Shown: positions 25,585-34,020 of the stretch, piece by piece
Position numbering within the stretch: position 1 is the first letter of the stretch
How the letters are laid out: every line of letters starts with the position of its first letter
NCBI GenBank assembly: GCA_017632345.1
Contig: JAGBRL010000062.1
Location: 1-63,344, forward strand
DNA from: Paludibacteraceae bacterium
GTDB taxonomy: Bacteria; Bacteroidota; Bacteroidia; Bacteroidales; Paludibacteraceae
Length of the DNA: 63,344 nucleotides
Direction: 5' to 3'
Position numbers and translations under genes: made by a program
The notes under the pieces: generated by a model
Told to the model about the DNA's origin: nothing
Database searches by the model: none
What the model saw: only the letters and a program-made list of their open reading frames with translations

Positions 25585-26487
25585 ATGGATAAAATTAAGG
25601 TGGCTGTTGTTGGCTATGGCAATATAGGCAAATTTGCGGTTGAGGCTGTGCAGGCTGCGCAGGACATGGAGTTGGCTGGTGTTGTGAGACGTTCTGTTTC
25701 GGGTCCGGCTCCGGCGGAACTTGCAGGTGTGAAGATTGTCTCTGATATCGTGGAATTGGGCAAAGTGGATGTCGCTATCCTCTGCGGACCGTCTCGTAGT
25801 GTGCCTGAAATGGCAAAGTCTATCGTGAACAAAGGTATCTGCACTGTGGATAGTTTTGATATTCATGGAGACGCTCTTTGGGAATTGCACGAAATGCTTG
25901 ATGCTGAATGCAAGAAGAATAATGTAGCTTCTGTGATATCTGCAGGCTGGGACCCAGGTTCAGACTCTGTTATTCGAACTCTGCTTTTGGCTATGGCGCC
26001 TAAGGGGCTAACTTATACGAACTTTGGTCCGGGTATGAGCATGGGGCATTCTGTCGTGGCTCGCTCTAAGAAGGGCGTGAAAAATGCGCTCTCAATGACT
26101 ATCCCTACTGGAACTGGCGTGCATCGCCGTATGGTTTATGTGGAGCTGGAAGATGGTGCTAAGCTGGAAGATGTGGCAAATGAAATAAAGACAGACTCTT
26201 ACTTCTCGCACGACGAAACACATGTTATGGCGGTTGAGAGCGTTGACGCGCTTCAGGATATGGGACATGGTGTGCTCATTGAACGTAAGGGTGTTTCAGG
26301 AAAGACTCAGAACCAGTTGTTCGAGTTCACTATGAAGATTAATAACCCTGCGCTTACGGCTCAGATTATGACTTCGTGCGCAAGAGCGGCTGTCAAGCAG
26401 CGTCCAGGCTGTTACGTTATGCCGGAAATTGCTCCTATGGATTTGCTGCCGGGCGACAAGGAGTCTTTGATTCGCGCTTTGGTGTAA
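25585..26487 (+). CDS. ddh: meso-Diaminopimelate D-dehydrogenase
   Basis: Ddh makes meso-DAP in one step by reductive amination of tetrahydrodipicolinate with ammonium and NADPH, bypassing the succinylase/DapL and DapF route to lysine and peptidoglycan. The 300-residue length fits. Motifs are VVGYGNIGKFA (Rossmann, about 8-18), CGPSRSVPE, TVDSFDIHGD and SAGWDPGSDSVIRTLL, which carries residues of the substrate pocket. It lies 88 bp downstream of gdhA, beyond gdhA's terminator. Both enzymes fix free ammonium. Confidence 0.96.
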   Translation: MDKIKVAVVGYGNIGKFAVEAVQAAQDMELAGVVRRSVSGPAPAELAGVKIVSDIVELGKVDVAILCGPSRSVPEMAKSIVNKGICTVDSFDIHGDALWELHEMLDAECKKNNVASVISAGWDPGSDSVIRTLLLAMAPKGLTYTNFGPGMSMGHSVVARSKKGVKNALSMTIPTGTGVHRRMVYVELEDGAKLEDVANEIKTDSYFSHDETHVMAVESVDALQDMGHGVLIERKGVSGKTQNQLFEFTMKINNPALTAQIMTSCARAAVKQRPGCYVMPEIAPMDLLPGDKESLIRALV

Positions 26488-26508
26488 AAAATATGTTGTA
26501 GTATAAAA

Positions 26509-26545
26509 AATAAGAGCGGCAGATCTTGTATTTGCCGCTCTTATT
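26509..26545. terminator. Bidirectional terminator between ddh and the WG-repeat gene
   Basis: Perfect 13-bp arms AATAAGAGCGGCA / TGCCGCTCTTATT with an 11-nt loop lie between two convergent genes. Confidence 0.8.
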
Positions 26546-26557
26546 GATTCTTATGGC

Positions 26558-27487
26558 TTACCTTCCTCCAGTTATCTCCATGTATTTGTAAATCCCGTTC
26601 TTTTTTGTAAGAACAATCATGTTGTCAGAAACGTCGCCCACGTATTCGAACTCGATGGGCAGAACAGTGCGTCCCCATTTGTCCACAAGCCCCATCTTTT
26701 TGCTTTTCAGGTCTGTGATTACAGCAAAGCCGTTCTCAAAATGGTCTATGTTAAAGCCCTTCCTTTCCATAACAATCTTTCGTCCCGCCGAATTGATGAA
26801 GTGCCAGCCTTTGTCATCGTTCACTTTTGCCAGTCCGTTGTGAAATTTGCCGCAGTTCAGATAGCGGGGCGGAATAGTGTCGTGTATCACTGGATTGATG
26901 TAGCCGCACCTGCTTCTGTATTTTTTCGTGCGGAATATTTTGTAGCCGTTGCTTTTCGGGTTATGGCGAATTATCGTTTTGTTGTCAAAGTATTCTCCTT
27001 TCTTGTTTATGTGCCCGTGCTTCTCGTTGTTTATGACTACGGCGTAACCGTTTTGAAAGGGCAGAGCGCCGCCGAACGTGTCGCTGAGCATTTTGCCGGA
27101 CAAGTCTATGTAACTCCATGCGTCTTTCTGTTTGTCTGTGTTCAGCAGCACGAGCGCCATTCCGTCGTGGAAGTCGCCGTTTATGTCTAAAGTGCCGGTG
27201 CGTTTGAATGGCATGAACTTAGGCTCTACTATCCATTCGCCGCCCATGTTTATGTAGCCGCGCCGGTATTCGGACTTCTCTGCGTCGAACACGTCAACTG
27301 TCGCTGCCCCGTCGTGAAAATCGCCCGGAATCCAAGACTTGTCTATTTTTATGGCCAATTCTGAAACCTTCCAGCTTCTGGCACTAAGTTCGCCGCAAAA
27401 AAAGCACACGAAAATTGCTAACAGACTCGTTTTCTTCAAAACAAAACCTGTATGCAGAATTTTTTTTGAGGGAAAGCGTATTTCCAT
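26558..27487 (-). CDS. Secreted WG-repeat protein
   Basis: The 309-residue protein has a signal-like segment after a long basic N-region (about 1-37, core TSLLAIFVCFFCGELSA) and then imperfect WG/KWG-type beta repeats: GYINMGGEWIVEPKF, SYIDLSGKML, GHINKKGEYF, WHFINSAGRKIV, GLVDKWGRTVLPIEFE. WG-repeat proteins are usually extracytoplasmic or surface beta structures of unknown function. The ATG at 27487 lies 27 bp from a TATATTTG element. It converges with ddh. Confidence 0.85.
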   Translation of the reverse strand: MEIRFPSKKILHTGFVLKKTSLLAIFVCFFCGELSARSWKVSELAIKIDKSWIPGDFHDGAATVDVFDAEKSEYRRGYINMGGEWIVEPKFMPFKRTGTLDINGDFHDGMALVLLNTDKQKDAWSYIDLSGKMLSDTFGGALPFQNGYAVVINNEKHGHINKKGEYFDNKTIIRHNPKSNGYKIFRTKKYRSRCGYINPVIHDTIPPRYLNCGKFHNGLAKVNDDKGWHFINSAGRKIVMERKGFNIDHFENGFAVITDLKSKKMGLVDKWGRTVLPIEFEYVGDVSDNMIVLTKKNGIYKYMEITGGR

Positions 27488-27513
27488 GGCATTTGTTGTT
27501 TTAATCCTAAACG

Positions 27514-27521
27514 CAAATATA
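27514..27521 (-). promoter_or_regulatory. -7 promoter element of the WG-repeat gene
   Basis: TATATTTG on the minus strand, 27 bp upstream of the ATG. Confidence 0.6.
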
Positions 27522-27743
27522 ACTTTTTTTGTTGGATTTTTTTAATGTTTCTTTTATTACGAGTGATTTTTTAGGCAATTATATTACGGATATATGCGTT
27601 GTTGCTGTTTCTGATTAACCTGTCTTTCAAAGATTTATTGCAAAGTTCAAGATTTTCAGGTGCTTAGTGTAATTTGCTTTTGTTTTGGTATAAAGGAGCA
27701 CGACTGCTTTGTGCTGCTGCATCTGTTCAATCAAAAAAATCAT

Positions 27744-27751
27744 TATCTTTG
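27744..27751 (+). promoter_or_regulatory. -7 promoter element of the AAA-ATPase gene
   Basis: TATCTTTG, 18 bp upstream of the chosen ATG at 27769. This rules out the longer frame start at 27709. Confidence 0.6.
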
Positions 27752-27768
27752 CGGAAAATGAAATTTAC

Positions 27769-29316
27769 ATGAAGAAGAAATTCAACACCACCGGCAGCTG
27801 CAACCCTGCCCAGCACTATATGGTTGACACGAGCAGGAAGCTCGCGCAGATAGAGGAGTACATCGAGGAGGGCTCGTACTTCACCATCAACCGTGCCAGG
27901 CAGTTCGGTAAAACTACTACGATGGATTTGCTGTTCGACAGGCTGTCTGACCGATACGTGGTCATTCTGCTCAGTTTTGAAATAGGCGACACCATTTTCA
28001 ACTCTGTCAAAGATTTTTGCTACGGTTTCGACGACAAAGTTTCAAATGCTTTTGGCTTGACTTCGGAACAGGTCGCTTTCTGGAGAAACGAGATGAAGTC
28101 GGAGTCTTTCGAGGGGTTGTCTGCAAAAATTTCAGCTTTCTGCTCGGAACAGTCTAAGCCTGTTATTTTGTTGGTGGACGAGGTCGATAAAAGCACCGAC
28201 AACCAGCTGTTTCTGAACTTCCTCGGCATGCTTCGCAACAAATATCTGGAGCGTTCCAGACGTGGCATGACCTCCACCTTCCACAGTGTAATTCTCGCCG
28301 GCGTTTACGACGTGAAAAATCTCAAAATAAAGCTTCGTCCCGACGAGGAACGCAAGTACAATTCGCCATGGAATATCGCCACAGACTTTGATGTAGACAT
28401 GACCTTCCACCCTGACGAAATCATAACGATGCTCAACGAGTACGAGGCGGATTATCATACAGGTATGGATAAAGAGTTTATCTCTAATGAGATATACAAA
28501 TACACCAGCGGCTATCCGTTTCTTGTGAGCAAGATTTGCGAGCTGATAGACAGAAAGTTAGAAAAGGACTGGAGCGAAAGGGGCGTGCAAGAGGCTGTGA
28601 AAGTTATAGAAAATGATGACGAAAGCACTCTTATTAACAGTCTTACAAAAAATATAGAGAACGACGCAGAACTTAAACGATTCCTCAAAGCCATAATGCT
28701 AGAGGACTTCACTATTGAGTTCAATGCAAATGTTCCGGTCATCAAGAAGTGCAAACTGTACAGCATTTTGAAGTCTGGGGCAGACAACAAGGCTGTTGTG
28801 CACAATGTCGTGTTTGAGCGTGTCTTATATAACTATTTCATAACAGAAGAAAAATTGAGGTTGATGATGCGTGACGAGCAGAAGTCCGCTTACATCCAAA
28901 ACGGCAAGCTCAACATGCCTTACGTCATAGAGCGCTTCCAGTCGCTCATCCGGAACGAGTACCGCAATACGGACAACAAGTTTCTGGAACGTCAAGGCAG
29001 ACTATTGTTCCTCTGCTTCCTCAAACCTATCGTAAACGGCACAGGCTTCTACTACGTAGAGCCGGAGACGCGCGACGGCGGACGAATGGACTTGGTGGTA
29101 AGTTTTGGCGGCGAGGAGTTCGTCATTGAGCTGAAAATCTGGCGAGGCGAGAAATACGAGGTCGAAGGCAAGGTGCAGCTTGCGGAATACCTCAAAACAC
29201 GCAACCTCAGCGAAGGCTATCTCGTCACCTTCTCCTTCCTGAAAAACAAGACCGTTCAGGAAGAGCCGGAGTGGGTTGAGCATGACGGAAAGAGGATTTA
29301 TGAGGCGGTGATATAA
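27769..29316 (+). CDS. AAA-ATPase-like / PD-(D/E)XK nuclease-fold protein
   Basis: The 515 residues form a family very abundant in Bacteroidota (AAA-ATPase_like plus PDDEXK_9). The N-terminus has Walker A-like RARQFGKTTT (about 42-51) and Walker B ILLVDEVDKS (about 129-138). The C-terminus has the nuclease-fold core GGRMDLVVSFGGEEFVIELK (about 436-455), with the D and ExK residues kept. The biological role of the family is not established; a mobile or defence-related role is often suspected. A second member, cut by the right edge, lies at 62348-63344. I chose the ATG at 27769 because the promoter element lies just upstream of it. Confidence 0.85.
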   Translation: MKKKFNTTGSCNPAQHYMVDTSRKLAQIEEYIEEGSYFTINRARQFGKTTTMDLLFDRLSDRYVVILLSFEIGDTIFNSVKDFCYGFDDKVSNAFGLTSEQVAFWRNEMKSESFEGLSAKISAFCSEQSKPVILLVDEVDKSTDNQLFLNFLGMLRNKYLERSRRGMTSTFHSVILAGVYDVKNLKIKLRPDEERKYNSPWNIATDFDVDMTFHPDEIITMLNEYEADYHTGMDKEFISNEIYKYTSGYPFLVSKICELIDRKLEKDWSERGVQEAVKVIENDDESTLINSLTKNIENDAELKRFLKAIMLEDFTIEFNANVPVIKKCKLYSILKSGADNKAVVHNVVFERVLYNYFITEEKLRLMMRDEQKSAYIQNGKLNMPYVIERFQSLIRNEYRNTDNKFLERQGRLLFLCFLKPIVNGTGFYYVEPETRDGGRMDLVVSFGGEEFVIELKIWRGEKYEVEGKVQLAEYLKTRNLSEGYLVTFSFLKNKTVQEEPEWVEHDGKRIYEAVI

Positions 29317-29373
29317 TGAAACATCTTAGGTTATCTCATGTTAACTTTATCATTTTCACAAAATGACAAAGCA

Positions 29374-29543
29374 GGTGGTATTCTATGAATTCATTTCGAG
29401 TAGATTGCTGAGCGAAAGAAGGGAACTGTGCGGGAACTGAGACCGACTGACATGCATCAATTGCCAAAATAAATCAAAAAGTGCCGGAAAGTTTATCATC
29501 CCACTATTTTTAAATTATAAATAGTGAATTTATAGAACTAACC
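29374..29543 (+). repeat. MITE-like dispersed repeat, copy B (long form)
   Basis: This 170-bp copy begins GGTGGTATTCTATGAATTCA and ends GTGAATTTATAGAACTAACC, with terminal inverted repeats. It shares a central module with copy C (40568-40763): GATTGCTGAGCGAAAGAAGG, GAACTGTGCGGG and GAGACCGACTGACA. Copies A and D lack this module. It fills the 334-bp gap between the AAA-ATPase gene and the SGNH esterase gene, which otherwise holds no open frame. Confidence 0.8.
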
Positions 29544-29650
29544 ATAGAGGTCTGACGCTTCACTATTGAATACACAGAGGTTTAGTATGATATATTTATA
29601 TCACACGAACTCAACATAGAACACAAATTACATCATTAAATTTAACACTT

Positions 29651-30976
29651 ATGAAACGATTTTTTTTAACGCTGGCAGTTTGCTGCTTTGCTTACAGTAT
29701 GGCTTCTGCCATCACACCAAACAAATTGTTAAGCCGCGGCGTGACTGCCCTAACATCAGAAGGGAACAATTCGTACATAACAGACGGTTCGCTAACCAAT
29801 TGGAAACGATGCACGGCTAAAGATATAGCTTTGCTCATCGGCGAAGGTGCAGACAGCCTGCTCATAACATGGGAATCGCTTGGCGACTGCGCTTGGGCTA
29901 CAGACTTCACCTCTGGATGTTCTCACAGCGGAACGCCTTTACGTAATTTCAAAATCTTAACTTCGGCAAACTCTACAGACGGGCATGACGGAGACTGGGA
30001 CGTGGCTGCTGTCATTGAAAATAATCCTGTCATGTCAAGAGCTGTTCCTATCAATTTTTACGGAAAATCATGGATTCGGTTTGTCAGCGAAGAGGAGGTT
30101 GGACAAATACTTGAAATAGAAGCTTTTGACATAAGCAACAATGGTAATGACACTTGGTTCTTCATGGGAACAAGCATCAGTCAGATGGGGCTGAAACAGC
30201 AAGAGACAGACACTACCATCGCCGACCTTATTCACGCTCGTTTCCCCGAATACTCTCCTGCCATGCTTCGAGGCGGAATCGGCTGCATAAATAGCACTGA
30301 AGTGGTATCCCATATCTCTGACTATCTGAAATATGCAGGGAACGTGAATTTCTGGGCCATAGAGATGGGGACAAACGACGCTTGGGGCGGTGGCGACTGG
30401 AATGCAGAGAATTTCAGGGACAACATGCAAACTATTATTGACTCTGCAAAAGCCAACGGAATAACACCCGTTCTGGCTCGTATAATTGCCACAGACCCAA
30501 ACAAGGCAAACTGGCAGGTAAACCCTAAGTTTCTGCAAATCATAGACGAACTGACTGAAAGCAACAATCTGCCTAAAGGTCCTGACTTCTTCTCTTTCTT
30601 TAGCGAACATCCAGAACTGCTTGCCAGCGACGGTGTTCATCCTAACGGGGAAACTGGCGGAGGACAAGCCATGCATCATCTCTGGGCCGAGGCTTTGGCT
30701 CCTCTGTACGCTGACAGCGAATCTACCGACGCAGAACAGAATGAGGCTATCTCAATTCCTCAGATTTTAGTTAACAGACAACAAATATCAGTCTCTGGCC
30801 TTAGCGACAATATTTGCCTGATGCAGATAACATCAATGAACGGATATGTTTTAGAGACTCACTCTTTATCAAAAAACAACAATTTGGCAGTTACTAAGCT
30901 GCCTAAAGGCAACTACATTGTTATAGTCAACACTTCTGAATGCAGCATCTGTTCAAAAGTATTTATCGGAGAGTAA
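29651..30976 (+). CDS. Secreted SGNH/GDSL-type esterase with N-terminal discoidin-like domain
   Basis: The 441 residues start with a signal peptide (MKRFFLTLAVCCFAYSMASA). An N-terminal beta-sandwich of discoidin (F5/8) type spans about 25-160. The SGNH hydrolase has block I FFMGTSIS (catalytic Ser about 175), block II RGGIGC (about 206), block III MGTNDAW (about 239) and block V SDGVHPN (Asp/His about 327-330). The end, about 370-441, resembles a short T9SS sorting domain (VTKLPKGNYIVIVN). Likely a carbohydrate esterase that deacetylates polysaccharides; the substrate is not visible. It has no partner gene and converges with pyk across a strong terminator. Confidence 0.82.
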   Translation: MKRFFLTLAVCCFAYSMASAITPNKLLSRGVTALTSEGNNSYITDGSLTNWKRCTAKDIALLIGEGADSLLITWESLGDCAWATDFTSGCSHSGTPLRNFKILTSANSTDGHDGDWDVAAVIENNPVMSRAVPINFYGKSWIRFVSEEEVGQILEIEAFDISNNGNDTWFFMGTSISQMGLKQQETDTTIADLIHARFPEYSPAMLRGGIGCINSTEVVSHISDYLKYAGNVNFWAIEMGTNDAWGGGDWNAENFRDNMQTIIDSAKANGITPVLARIIATDPNKANWQVNPKFLQIIDELTESNNLPKGPDFFSFFSEHPELLASDGVHPNGETGGGQAMHHLWAEALAPLYADSESTDAEQNEAISIPQILVNRQQISVSGLSDNICLMQITSMNGYVLETHSLSKNNNLAVTKLPKGNYIVIVNTSECSICSKVFIGE

Positions 30977-31005
30977 GGCAACCACCTGAAACTGAATTCA
31001 AAAAA

Positions 31006-31046
31006 GAAACAGGCTGAAATCTCCAATTGAAGTTTTCAGCCTGTTT
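31006..31046. terminator. Bidirectional terminator between the SGNH gene and pyk
   Basis: Perfect 13-bp arms AAACAGGCTGAAA / TTTCAGCCTGTTT are followed by T residues; the mirror side is A-rich, so it serves both strands. Confidence 0.85.
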
Positions 31047-31073
31047 TTATATTTCAAAATCACTCCCCTTTCA

Positions 31074-32519
31074 TCAGAAGTTTGGTAAAAGGTACTCCTT
31101 CTGGTTTGAGAATATGTTATCTATGCTATTAATCTCCAAGAAGGTTGTGCCACCCCCTACATTCTGGCTTCCGCTCAAATATGCCACTTTATCTTTGAAT
31201 TTAAGGAATCCGTTCTCTATCAACATTTTAAGAGCCGCAAAGAAATAATGACGAGTATCTTCCTTCTCCTCCTGATAGATAGGTGTAACACCATAAGAGA
31301 GCGCCAGCTGACGCACAAGTCTCTCTTTGTAACATATCGCAAGAATTGGGCTCGCGCCCCTGTAAGCGGCAAGATAACGAGCCGTCTTTCCGGTATAGCT
31401 GTCAGTTATTATAGCCTTTGTATTCAAAAGGTCCATAGACTTAACCGCCTGTTTTGCCAAGAAGGACGTTATATCATCTTCATTATGCAGATACGGAATC
31501 TTTATATCATTATCTTTCAGTTTGGTTTTTTCAGCCTCCGACGCAACTTTAGCCATAGTGCGGACCGCCTCCACCGGATATTTGCCATATGCGGTCTCGC
31601 CGCTCAACATAAGAGCGTCCGTACGGTAGAAGATTGCATTCGCCACATCAGTAACCTCAGCACGTGTAGGTCTAGGGTTCTTTATCATTGAATGCAGCAT
31701 CTGGGTTGCCACAATAACAGGTTTCTTCGCCACAACACATTTGCGGATAAGCACACGCTGTATGCTCGGTATCTTCTCCTGCGCGATCTCTATGCCGAGG
31801 TCTCCACGAGCAACCATCACACCATATGCCACCTCCAGAATTTCGTCTATATTATCAACCCCCTCCTGATTTTCAATCTTCGCAATGATTTTTATCGGGC
31901 TTTTATGTTCGTCCAGTATAGCCTGAATATCAAGCACATCCTGTTTGTTTCGCACAAAAGAGTGAGCTATGAAATCTATATCTCTCTCAATTGCATAAAG
32001 TATGTTCCTCTTATCCTTTTCTGTCAATGACGGCAGATTGATACGCACGCCCGGCACATTAACACTCTTGCGGCTGCCCAACATGCCGTCGTTCATCGCC
32101 TCGCACAACAGATACTCATCGGTCTTGCTCAGCACCTTCACGTCTATCTCCCCGTCGTCAAACAATATGTCGCTCCCCACTGTCACATCTTTCACGAAAT
32201 CCTTATAGCTCACGCAAATCATCTCCTTTGAAGACATCTGATCCGGATTTCCCGTCATCTTCAGTATATCTCCAGTTTTAATTTCTATAGGCTCGTCGCA
32301 CTTAGTTGTACGCACCTCCGGCCCTTTCGTGTCCATCAATATGCCAATTTCGTTAGACACCGCGCGCGTGTTGTTTATAATTCTGTCAAAACCCTCCTCC
32401 TCTATATGAGCAGAGTTCATTCTGACAACATTCATTCCCTCGTCATAAAGAGACTGTATAAATTTCTGCTCGCAACGCAAATCTGAAATCGTCGCTATAA
32501 TTTTTGTCTGTTTGTCCAT
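31074..32519 (-). CDS. pyk: Pyruvate kinase
   Basis: Pyruvate kinase converts phosphoenolpyruvate and ADP to pyruvate and ATP. I start at the ATG at 32519 (MDKQTKIIATISDLRCE), because the longer frame would overlap the 3' end of aroQ and adds 49 unrelated residues. The 481 residues contain VVRMNSAH, MDTKGPEVRT, the K/Mg site IAKIENQEGVDNIDEI, MVARGDLGIEI and LSGETAYGKYPVEAV. It lies 53 bp downstream of aroQ and is probably cotranscribed with it. Confidence 0.96.
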   Translation of the reverse strand: MDKQTKIIATISDLRCEQKFIQSLYDEGMNVVRMNSAHIEEEGFDRIINNTRAVSNEIGILMDTKGPEVRTTKCDEPIEIKTGDILKMTGNPDQMSSKEMICVSYKDFVKDVTVGSDILFDDGEIDVKVLSKTDEYLLCEAMNDGMLGSRKSVNVPGVRINLPSLTEKDKRNILYAIERDIDFIAHSFVRNKQDVLDIQAILDEHKSPIKIIAKIENQEGVDNIDEILEVAYGVMVARGDLGIEIAQEKIPSIQRVLIRKCVVAKKPVIVATQMLHSMIKNPRPTRAEVTDVANAIFYRTDALMLSGETAYGKYPVEAVRTMAKVASEAEKTKLKDNDIKIPYLHNEDDITSFLAKQAVKSMDLLNTKAIITDSYTGKTARYLAAYRGASPILAICYKERLVRQLALSYGVTPIYQEEKEDTRHYFFAALKMLIENGFLKFKDKVAYLSGSQNVGGGTTFLEINSIDNIFSNQKEYLLPNF

Positions 32520-32572
32520 TATTGATAAATGCGATATATGTAATTTTATCGTAAAAATTCGTTTCAAAAAAT

Positions 32573-33013
32573 TCACTCTTCGTCGCTCTCTTTCTTCAGG
32601 CGCACAAGAGCTTCGACCGCCAGCCTGTACGAATCCATGCCGAACCCTAGAATTGTTCCAAGGCACGCTGCCGTGAGGTACGACTTATGTCGGAACTCCT
32701 CTCTCTTATGTGTGTTTGATATATGAACCTCTATCACAGGACATTTTATAGCCCTTATTGCATCTGCTATCGCCACCGATGTATGCGTGTAAGCGCCTGC
32801 GTTAAGCACTATTCCGTCTGATATAAAGCCTGTTTCCTGAATGATGTCTATGAGTTCGCCCTCCACATTAGACTGATAATAAGAGATGTTTACAGACGGA
32901 TACTCTTCCTTCAATTTGACCAAATACTCTTCGAACGACTGGTTGCCGTAAATAGAAGGTTCTCGTTTGCCTAACAAATTCAAATTAGGACCATTAATGA
33001 TAATGATGTTCAT
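32573..33013 (-). CDS. aroQ: 3-dehydroquinate dehydratase, type II
   Basis: AroQ dehydrates 3-dehydroquinate in the shikimate pathway as a dodecamer. The 146-residue length is standard. Motifs: NGPNLNLLGKREPSIYG (catalytic Tyr and lid Arg), NAGAYTHTSVAIADAI and EVHISNTHKREEFRHKS. It has a TAACTTTG promoter element 48 bp upstream and leads the aroQ-pyk unit. Confidence 0.97.
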   Translation of the reverse strand: MNIIIINGPNLNLLGKREPSIYGNQSFEEYLVKLKEEYPSVNISYYQSNVEGELIDIIQETGFISDGIVLNAGAYTHTSVAIADAIRAIKCPVIEVHISNTHKREEFRHKSYLTAACLGTILGFGMDSYRLAVEALVRLKKESDEE

Positions 33014-33060
33014 AATTGCATCAAAAGCGCTTGATTAGTTTGCTAAATCTTTTTGTTGCG

Positions 33061-33068
33061 CAAAGTTA
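33061..33068 (-). promoter_or_regulatory. -7 promoter element of aroQ-pyk
   Basis: TAACTTTG on the minus strand, 47 bp upstream of the aroQ ATG. Confidence 0.6.
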
Positions 33069-33329
33069 ATCAAAAACAAGAAATAATCGGCTATTTTTCA
33101 GAAGCTATTTCTTTAGCCAATTTTTATAATTTACGCGCGCTGTGATTTTTATGCCCTGAAATTCGTCACGGAAATTATATTCCAAAATATAAAATCGTAA
33201 TTTATAGAAGCGGGCTTATTAAACCTTAAAGGAAAAGATTCGTCTAATTCAATCGTGTAGCGGCTCTAGTTCTGAATGCTGCAATATGCATTCAGCCGAG
33301 ACAAAACGCGCATTTTCATATTTTTGAAT

Positions 33330-33337
33330 TATCTTTG
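33330..33337 (+). promoter_or_regulatory. -7 promoter element of the small outer-membrane protein gene
   Basis: TATCTTTG, 20 bp upstream of the ATG at 33357. It shows that the frame start at 33276 is too early. Confidence 0.6.
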
Positions 33338-33356
33338 CCAAACAAAAAAAATCATT

Positions 33357-33911
33357 ATGAGCAGAAGATTTTTCGCAATTATGCTAACGGCGCTTTTCTC
33401 TGCATTGACAGTTAATGCGTCTGACAAGTCTAATGAGGTTCTACGTCAGCTGATAAAGAACCTGCACGGGGGTATGGAAGTTCACACTACAGACGGAACT
33501 AAGAGTTACTCCGGGTATGTCGGCACAGGATACAAACTCTATTTTTACAAAGACAAGGCTTATGTCAAGCCGGAAATCGATGTGAAATGGGGACAGTTCA
33601 AATACGATGGAGGGCATGAGGTTGAGACCTCTTCTGTTGCGGTACCGGTTACTGTCGGCTACCACGTGTTCAACGAAGAGCTTTTAGGCATGGAAATCTT
33701 TGGAGGCGGAAGATACGAGTACATTTTCAATGCGACTAATAACACTTACGATTCTTCGGTAAACTCTTCGCAGTTTGGTTTGACGGCAGGCACTTCAATC
33801 AGGCTTTTGAACACTGTCAGCCTCAATGTGAGTTATTTTTACGGATTGACATCGCTATTTTCTGACGGCACAGGAAAGACTTCGTCGTTCAACTTCTCTT
33901 TCAACTTTTAA
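33357..33911 (+). CDS. Small outer-membrane beta-barrel protein
   Basis: The 184-residue product starts at the ATG at 33357, 20 bp after a promoter element. It has a signal peptide (MSRRFFAIMLTALFSALTVNA) and alternating-residue strands (YKLYFYKDKAYVKPEIDVKW, VPVTVGYHVF, SLNVSYFYGL), ending in an aromatic C-terminal strand SFNFSFNF, as in eight-stranded OmpA/OmpW-like barrels. Function unknown. It precedes a large outer-membrane receptor-like gene in the same direction. Confidence 0.8.
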   Translation: MSRRFFAIMLTALFSALTVNASDKSNEVLRQLIKNLHGGMEVHTTDGTKSYSGYVGTGYKLYFYKDKAYVKPEIDVKWGQFKYDGGHEVETSSVAVPVTVGYHVFNEELLGMEIFGGGRYEYIFNATNNTYDSSVNSSQFGLTAGTSIRLLNTVSLNVSYFYGLTSLFSDGTGKTSSFNFSFNF

Positions 33912-34020
33912 TTGAAAGGCGTCCGACAGAAAGACATTACATTATATTTGGAAAATCAGAAAGATAAAGAGTCTCTGGCTCTAACTTATATATTTTTAAT
34001 TATCTAAAACGAAAAAACTG

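Larger units (their letters stand above)
33014..33356. other. Divergent intergenic region between aroQ and an outer-membrane protein gene
   Basis: This 343-bp spacer holds a promoter element on each strand (33061 minus, 33330 plus) and, at 33198-33210, a solo end of the dispersed repeat (TAATTTATAGAAG followed by CGGGCTTATTAAACC). No gene was seen. Confidence 0.6.
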
